From positions 372,001 to 436,000 of the forward strand of contig JANEZZ010002204.1 of the NCBI GenBank assembly GCA_026122225.1: a DNA stretch of 64,000 bases. The letters are read 5' to 3'. The notes under the pieces are model-generated. The model searched no databases, had not been told where the DNA came from, and was given only the letters and a program-made list of their open reading frames with translations. This document shows, in pieces, positions 57,445 to 64,000 of the stretch. Both the position numbers and the translations under genes were made by a program. This DNA is from Heloderma charlesbogerti (Eukaryota; Chordata; Lepidosauria; Squamata; Helodermatidae). How positions within the stretch are numbered: position 1 is the stretch's first letter; every line of letters begins with the position of its first letter.

Positions 57445-57934
57445 GTAGGGTAGGTAGGGAAGGTAATACTGTATTTAGGGAACCTGCATCACTCCACCTG
57501 GAAGGAAGTCTCCATCCCCCATGCCTCTTTTCCTAGGATCTTCAACTGTGTAGGAATGTCATTTTCCCCTGTCTTAGAGAGCCCATTAGCAGCCATTATA
57601 CCCCTCTCCATCCCCATCTCAGACCTATTTACATGTCTAGCACCTCACACTAAAGAGAAAGGCACAGGCTACTACGCTTAGCAGCTCTTGAAGCAAAGGG
57701 TCAAGAATGAATGTGGGCAAACTGAGGTGAGCAGCAGCCAGCACAACTACTCCATACAAAGTCACATGATTCAGTGGGCATTTATCTAGTGTCAGTAGTT
57801 TGGGGGGGATCCAGGGGGGAAACTCCCCAATAACTAACTGTCGAGGCCATACCTAACATAAGTCTTGACCTTGTTATGTTAATTAGGTAATGGAATCTGA
57901 AGTCCAGGTTGCACAAAAAACTAAGCCAGAAATA

Positions 57935-58330
57935 GCTTTTGACAAAGTCCCTCATCAAAGGCTCTTAAGGAAGATGACAGAACCTTCTCTGGAATGGTAA
58001 CTAACTAAGGGCACAATCCTACGCATGTTTAGACAGAGAAGAAGTCTACAACTCCCAGCATTCCTCAGCCAGCATGGTTGACTGGGGAATGCTGGGAGTT
58101 GTAAGCCTTTTGTCTGTCTAAACATGCATAGGATTGCGCCCTAAATAAAATAAATAACTACTTAAGAAACAGAAAGTAGAGTGTAGGAATATATAGACAG
58201 TTCCCCTAAAGATTTGTATTGGGAGTGGTACTTTTTAACTCCTTCATAAATGAACTGGAGTTAAGGATGAGCAATGTGTGCCTAAATTTGTGGAAGACAC
58301 CAAATTATTCAGGGAGGTGTGTTAAGAAGT
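57935..58330 (+). mobile_element. CR1-type RT fragment split by a MITE
   Basis: Before the MITE it reads AFDKVPHQRLLRKM, the motif A region of CR1-like RT. After it come VLGVVLFNSFINELEL and then a DTKLF-like remnant (EDTKLFREV in the shifted frame) of the FADDTKLF motif. Decayed. Confidence 0.65.
58008..58142. mobile_element. Near-perfect hairpin MITE inserted in CR1
   Basis: The 135-bp block starts agggcacaatcctacgcatg and ends catgcataggattgcgccct. Its arms (including tacaactcccagcattcc and its inverse) pair almost completely around the centre near 58075. It interrupts the CR1 RT fragment. Confidence 0.8.
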
Positions 58331-58389
58331 ATGCTTTAATTTACAAGGATGAGTGTATTACATACATGTAAATCAAACATATACATGAG
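58294..58389. repeat. Local direct repeat, copy 2
   Basis: Matches 57350-57444, 944 bp upstream. Confidence 0.85.
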
Positions 58390-59394
58390 GGATCTTTTGG
58401 CACTGAACTCTGACCACATAGGAAAATCTGATACTCTCAAAACCTGAGAGAGTCAGAGATCACAATGAGGTCCCTGAAAGCAATTCTTTGTTTTATTAAA
58501 GAAGAATTTAAATTGAGTTAAATTCACACATCAAGGGAATTAGAATCATACATTAACACTGAGAAGGTTAAAGATAACAAGCATTTAAAGTCAGTGGTAA
58601 AGCTAGGTACGCAGGGATGTCTGTTCATTGTGTGTCTGTTCAAAAGGGAACTGTTTTAAATTCTAGCAAGGGGTGTGTGTGTGTGTAAGTGATCATGGGG
58701 AAAGGGGAAGAAAAGAAAGTTTCAGCCTGGGATAGTTTGAATGGGGGAGAAACAGACTGTTTGGGGAGATTGAGGGAGTTTTGGAAGAGTGGGTTAGAGC
58801 AAATGCAAGGGTTTGGAAGAAAGTGGATGGCAAGGCAAGAAAGAGCAATAGGGACGTCCAAAGCCAAGAGATTTTGGAGTTTGGAATGAGGTGGAATATT
58901 AGGAAAAAGGGAAGAAAAGAGAATAATTGGAGTATGGACTACTTAGAAGAAAAATAGAAGATAATGCAAAGATTTACCTTTCCACATCTCTGCTGACTTG
59001 TGAAGTGATGAGAAGCTCTGTTGAGCTCCTTCTCTGGAAAATAAAGGGAGACAGAGAGGGTGAAAGGAGAGGGGGTTGCGGTTGCTTTTCCAAGCAGAAA
59101 GTGTGACGGGGCTTCTTGGATAGAAGGAATCCCCCCTCAAATCCATTGGTTTGAATTTCTCTTTTTATCCCTATTCTCAGTATTTAGTAATTAAAATACA
59201 CCAGAACAAGTTCTTCTTCCACGAGTACTCATGAATATTGGAAAATGGACTTTTAGGTGTCAGACACTGAGAAAAGAAACAAGACAATGGCTTCTTTTTT
59301 CTTTGTGATGCGTGGAAGGGTGGGTTGATGGGTAGTATTTTTGCATAAATATCTCTGGCTATCACAGGTCCAGGTGAGCAAGGTAGCCAGGGGG
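58390..59394. other. No gene seen
   Basis: A (GT)n tract at 58673-58686 and purine-rich sequence. Shadow frames only. Confidence 0.5.
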
Positions 59395-59451
59395 ATGATC
59401 ACTGCCTTGTTGTGGCGAAGGGGCTTGCATAACTCAGTGAAGCCATAAGCT

Positions 59452-59901
59452 ATGCAGTGCAGGGCCACCCAAGACAGACAGGTCATGGCGGAGAGTTCTG
59501 ACAAAATGTGGTCCACTGGAGAAGGAAATGGCAACCAGTATTCCTGCCAAGAAAACCCCATGGAACGTATCACAAGGCTAAAAGATATGATGCCGGAAGA
59601 TGAGCCCCTCAGGTCGGAAGGTGTCCAATATACTACTGGGGAAGAGCAGAGGGAATTTCCAAGTAGCACCAGAAAGAGTGAAGCGGCTGGGCCAAAGCTG
59701 AAAGGACACTCAGCTGTGGATGTGTCTGGTGGTGAAAAGAAAGTCCGATGCTGTAAAAAACAATATTGTTTAGGAACCTGGAATGTCAGATCAATGAATC
59801 AAGGTAAGCTGGAGGTGGTCAAACATGAGATGGCAAGACTGAACATCAACATCTTGGGAATCAGCGAACAAAAATGGACAAGCATGCATGAGCGAATTTA
59901 A
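59452..59901 (+). pseudogene. BovB endonuclease N-terminal part, copy 3
   Basis: A 149-residue frame ending at GISEQKWTSMHERI. An extra four bases near 59885 relative to copy 1 shift the frame. The remaining endonuclease (59900-60530) is recognisable in other frames up to the SDH region, where the codons read SDHKLL. Confidence 0.85.
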
Positions 59902-60540
59902 TTCAGGTGACCATCATATCTACTACTGTGGGCAAGAATCCCTTAGAAGAAATGGAGTAGCACTCATAGTCAATAAAAGGGTGGGAAAAGCAGTACTGGG
60001 GTACAATCTCAAAAACGACAGAATGATCTCAGTATGAATCCAAGGCAAACCATTCAACATCACAGTAATTCAAGTCTATGCCCCAACCACTGAGGCCGAA
60101 GAAGCTGAGGTTGATCGGTTCTATGAAGACTTGCAACACCTTCTAGCATCACAGGGGATTGGAATGCTAAAGTAGGAAGTCAAGAAATCACCGGGATAAC
60201 AGGCAGGCATGGCCTTGGTGTACAAAATGAAGCAGGACAAAAGCTAATAGAGTTTTGCCAAAAGAACACACTGATCATAGCAAACACTCTTTTCCAACAG
60301 CACAAGAGGTGACTCTACACATGGACATCACCAGATGGTCAATATCAAAATCAGATTGATTATGTACTTTGCAGCCAAAGATGGAGAAGCTCTATACAGT
60401 CAGTCAAAACAAGACCTGGAGCTGACTGTGGCTCAGATCATAAGCTGCTTCTTGCAAAATTTCGGCTTAAATTGAAGAACATAGGGAAAACCACTAAACC
60501 ATTCAGGTATGACCTAAATCATATCCCTTAAGAATATACA

Positions 60541-61605
60541 GTGGAGGTGAGGAATAGATTTAAGGGATTAGACCTGATAGACAGAATGCCTGAGGAACTA
60601 TGGACGGAGGTCCGTAACATTGTTCAGGAGGCAGCAACGAAATCCATCCCAAAGAAAAAGAAATGCAAGAAAGCAAAGTGGCTGTCTGATGAGGCTTTAC
60701 AAGTAGCTGAGGATAGAAGGGAAGCGAAAAGCAAGGGAGAAAGTGGAAGATATATCCAACTGAATGCAGAGTTCCAGAGAACAGCAAGGAGAGACAAGAA
60801 GACCTTCTTAAATGAACAATGCAAAGAAATGGAAGCAAACAATAGAATGGGAAAGACTAGAGATCTCTTCAAGAAAATCGGAGATCTCAAGGGAACGTTT
60901 TGTGCAAAGACGGGCATGATAAAGGACAAAGAAGGCGGGGATCTAACAGAAGCAGATGAGATTAAGAAGTGGTGAAAAGAATACACAGAAGAACTATACA
61001 GGAAAGATCTTAATGTCCCTGATAGCCATGATAGTGTGGTCACTGAACTTGAGCCGGACATCCTCGAGAGTGAAGTCAAGTGGGCCTTAGGAAGCATTAC
61101 TAACTACAAAGCTAGCGGAGATGACAGTATTCCAGCTGAGCTATTTAAAATCCTAAAAGGTGATGCTGTCAAAGTGCTGCATTCAGTATGCCAACAAATC
61201 TGGAACACTCAACAGTGGCCACAAGACTGGAAAAGGTCAGTTTACATTCCAATTCCACAGAGTGTTCGAACTACCGTACAATTACGCTCATTTCACATGC
61301 CAGCAAGGTTAGGCTCAAAATCCTACAAGCTAGGCTTCAGCAGTATGGGAACTGAGAACTACTGGAAGTACAAGCTGGGTTTCGAAAAGGCAGAGGAACT
61401 AGAGATAAAATCGCCAACATTCGCTGCATCATGGAGAAAGCAAGAGAATTCCAGAAAAACGTCTATTTCTGCTTCATTGACTACGCTAAAGCCTTTGATT
61501 ATGTGGATCACAACAAACTCTGGCAAATTCTTAAAGAGATGGGAGTACCAGACCACCTTATCTGTCTCCTGGGAAACCTGTACGAGGGTCAGGAAGCAAC
61601 AGTAA
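60541..61605 (+). pseudogene. BovB linker and RT fingers, copy 3
   Basis: Frame 60541-60975 encodes VRNRFKGLDLIDRMPEEL, KKKKCKKAKWLSDEALQVAE and GKTRDLFKKIGDLKGTF, then stops (tgg to tga near 60973). Frame 61036-61605 encodes VTELEPDILESEVKWALGSI and KASGDDSIPAELFKILKGD. About 14 bases of the KKGNAKEC region are missing near 61257. Confidence 0.85.
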
Positions 61606-62180
61606 GAACTAGACATGGAACAACTGATTGGTTCCAAATTGGGAAAGGAGTACGACAAGGCTGCATAGTGTTGCCCTGCTTATTTAATTTATATGCAGAG
61701 TACATCATGAGAAACGCTGGGTTGGATGAATCACAGGTCGGAATTAAGACTGCCGGGAGAATTATCAACAACCTCCGATATGGAGACGATACCACCCTAA
61801 TGGCAGAAAGCGAAGAGGATCTAAAGAGCCTCTTGTTGAGGGTGAAAGTGGAGAGTGCAAAAGCTGGTTTGAAACTCAACATTAAAAAAACTAAGATCAT
61901 GGCATCTGGCCCCATCACCTCCTGGCATATAGAAGGGGAAGAAATGGAAGCAGTGACAGATTTTATTTTCTTGGGCTCCAAGATCACCACAGACAGTGAC
62001 TGTAGCCATGAAATTAAAAGACGCTTGCTCCTTGGGAGGAAAGCTATGGCAAACCTAGACAGCATAGTAAGAAGCAGAGACATCACCTTGCAGACAAAGG
62101 TCCGTATAATCAAAGCTATGGTTTTCCCAGTAGCAACGTATGGCTGTGAGAGCTGGACTATAAGGAAGGCTGAGCGCTGA
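61431..62180 (+). pseudogene. BovB reverse transcriptase, copy 3
   Basis: A 249-residue open RT palm and thumb: CFIDYAKAFDYVDH, GVRQGCIVLPCLFNLYAEY, LRYGDDTTLMAE, FIFLGSKITTDSD and YGCESWTIRKAER. The catalytic motif is YGDD rather than YADD; both aspartates remain. The PCLF segment has VLP in place of the LSP seen in the other copies. The C-terminal segment continues in another frame at 62289-62549 (GKRRRGRQRMRWLDS). Confidence 0.9.
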
Positions 62181-62557
62181 AGAATCGATGCTTTCGAACT
62201 GTGGTGCTGGAGAAGACTCTTACGAGTCCCCTGGACTGCAAGGAGGTCAAATCAGTCAGTCCTAAAGGAAATCAACCCTGACTGCTCATTGGAAGGACAA
62301 ATACTGAAGCTGAAGCTCAAATATTTTGGCCACCTAATGCGAAGAGAAAAGTCACTGGAAAAGACCCTGATGCTGGGAAAGATTGAAGGCAAAAGGAGAA
62401 GGGGACGGCAGAGGATGAGATGGCTAGATAGCATCACCGATGCAATGAATATGAACTTGAGCACACTCCGGGAGAGAGCGGAGGATAGGAAGGCCTGGCG
62501 TGCTATGGTTCATGGGGTCACGAAGAGTCAGACACGACTTAACGACTGAACAACAAC

Positions 62558-62847
62558 TTAAACAAAAGTGACAGAAGAGTCGTTTAGGCAAGTCCACTGA
62601 CACAATACTGGATTTTTAGGGTCCCACAGCTCTAAAAAGGTGTTCAGTTCTTAATTTTTCTTTCCATCTTGCTTAAACAGGAAGGTTAGAAATCAGCATG
62701 AAATATTTCATGTTGGGGCTTCTGAGTCAGTAAGATCTGAAATTTGCAACTGTTAACACCAAGGAATTAAGGCAATCAGAGAAGAATGGTTGGCCAGAAA
62801 GTTGTTTGCAAGAAGTCTACAGTTTCACTTGAGACGTGCAAAGCCTC
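62558..62847. other. No gene seen
   Basis: A short spacer between BovB copy 3 and the L2-type LINE. Confidence 0.5.
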
Positions 62848-64000
62848 ATTTTTTATTTATTTTAAAAAATTCTTGGCCTCTTTTCAGGGTAGAAGCCCTC
62901 TCAAGGCGGCTCACAGCAATAAAATACATAAAAGCAGTTAAAATATTAAAAGCGATAAAAACATAAACACAATAAAATAGCAATAAATGCAACAATAAAA
63001 GCTGACAATAAAACCAACAGCAGCAAAAACAGCAACAACAGCTGTCATATCAAGAGAAGGCCACGGTAAAATATGTTTTCAAGGCCTTATTAAAAGCCTG
63101 CAATGACAGAGCATGGCAGAACTCCAATGACAACTTGTTCCAAAGGTGTGGGGCCACTGCAGAGAAGACCCTCTCATGTGTGGTCACCCACCTAACTGCT
63201 GTCACAGGTGGGCAAATGAAAAGGGCCTCTCTTTCTGATCTTAAAGTGCGGGCAGAGTGTTATGCCTGAAGGCAGTCCTTCAAGTAACTTGGTCTCAAAC
63301 CATTTAAGGATTTAAAGGTCAAACCAGCCCTTTAAATTGGGCTTGGAAACACACTGGTAACCAGTGCAGCTAGTGCAGTATAGGCATTATGTGATCAAAT
63401 CGCCTTGCCCCCACCAATACTCAGGCAGCCACATTCTGCACCAGCTGAAGTTTCTGAACAGTCTTCAAAGGCAGTCCCACATACAGTGAATTACAGTAGT
63501 CCAACCTGTGACTAGCACGTGGATAACTGAGGCAAAGTCCGTCCTCTTCATATAGGGCCAGAGCTGGCATACCAGCCTAAACTGGTAAAATGCACTCCTG
63601 GACACCGCAGCCACCTGGGCTTCCCCATTTAGCACAGAGTCCAGGACTCCCAGACTGTGCACTTGGTCTTTTGGGGGGAGTGCAACCCCATCTAAGATCA
63701 GTTGTAAACCTCCATCTGAAGTAGATGGCTTCCCAACCCACAGTATCTCTATCTTGTCTGGATTAAGTTTCAGCTTGTTCACCTTCATCCATCCCAAAAC
63801 AGCCACTAGACACTAGTTCAAGAGTTCCACAGCCTCCCTGGGATGTGCAGATGGAAATGAGTGGTAGAGCTGAGTATCATCCACATACTGACGACATTTC
63901 AGCCCAAACCTCCTTATGACTTCCCCCAGCGGTTTCATGTAGATGTTAAAAAGCATGGGGGACAAGATAGAACCTTGCAGCACTCCACAGGCTAACAGCC
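62848..64000 (-). mobile_element. L2-type LINE, RT to 3' end, runs off the window
   Basis: On the minus strand, from the right edge: LACGVLQGSILSPMLFNIYM, then KPLGEVIRRFG, CRQYVDDTQLYHS (the RT YVDD motif), WMKVNKLKLNPDK, then an [20 protein letters not shown] segment and LVQNVAA, all characteristic of L2/CR1-type ORF2. The 3' UTR (tgctgtgagccgccttgaga in sense) ends in an A/T-rich tail at 62848. Stops (after AVELLN and VLVTG) show it is decayed. The 113-residue frame at 63806-63465 is part of it. The 3' part is homologous to 47372-47821. Confidence 0.85.

Larger units (their letters stand above)
59396..62557 (+). mobile_element. BovB LINE, copy 3, near full length
   Basis: About 3.16 kb in the same order as copy 1. 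Homology starts at gatcactgccttgttgtgg (59397), about 12 bases short of the TSD-defined start of copies 1 and 2. It ends gacttaacgactgaacaaca. I see no TSD. An internal deletion of about 30 bases lies near 60147, with further stops in the endonuclease region (for example 60310, cga to tga, and 60532). Copy 3 keeps the longest unbroken RT frame of the three. Confidence 0.9.

Overview
This window looks like intergenic DNA from a squamate reptile, probably a lizard. The evidence is its repeat content: three long copies of a BovB (RTE-clade) LINE, a Sauria-type tRNA-derived SINE, a SINE with a 5S-rRNA-derived head, CR1 and L2-type LINE remnants, hAT-like MITEs and solo LTRs. I found no host protein-coding exon structure, no tRNA or rRNA gene and no CRISPR array. 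Every long reading frame that can be interpreted belongs to a transposable element. Classification is from recognised motifs only; no database search was possible.

Layout. 1-3.6 kb: full-length BovB copy 1 (+), bounded by an 11-bp target-site duplication (TSD). 3.6-13 kb: MITE remnants, two ~1.0-1.2 kb foldback elements (6618-7633 and 11259-12497) whose arms carry inverted 5S-derived SINE sequence, and a ~240-bp tandem array (9.2-10.1 kb). 13-24.5 kb: CR1 3' end, a Sauria SINE with a 12-bp TSD, the free 5S-headed SINE, a solo LTR, MITEs and SINEs. 24.5-28 kb: mostly unique AT-rich DNA. 28-35 kb: two solo LTRs, a 902-bp hAT-type element built from many hairpins (29345-30246), a decayed Ty3/gypsy-type integrase remnant (-), and a truncated relative of the hAT element. 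35.8-39.7 kb: BovB copy 2 (-), interrupted by a ~645-bp block also present at 34.2-34.9 kb. 41.6-46.0 kb: a different LINE (+) with a 10-bp TSD, itself interrupted by a solo LTR with a 5-bp TSD. 46-59 kb: L2 3' end, an LTR-like block, many MITEs, CR1 fragments and simple repeats. 59.4-62.6 kb: BovB copy 3 (+). 62.8 kb to the right edge: an L2-type LINE (-).

The elements form a readable insertion history. BovB copy 2 and the 41.6-46.0 kb LINE each split a copy of the same short MITE family. A solo LTR then split that LINE, and a composite block later entered BovB copy 2. The observations most worth following are: the nested hairpin architecture of the hAT element; a possible HDV-like ribozyme fold starting exactly at the TSD-defined 5' ends of two LINE types; the foldback elements built on 5S-SINE arms; and a reading frame, conserved across four solo LTRs, that enters at the LTR 5' edge and encodes an acidic Ser/Asp/Glu tract.
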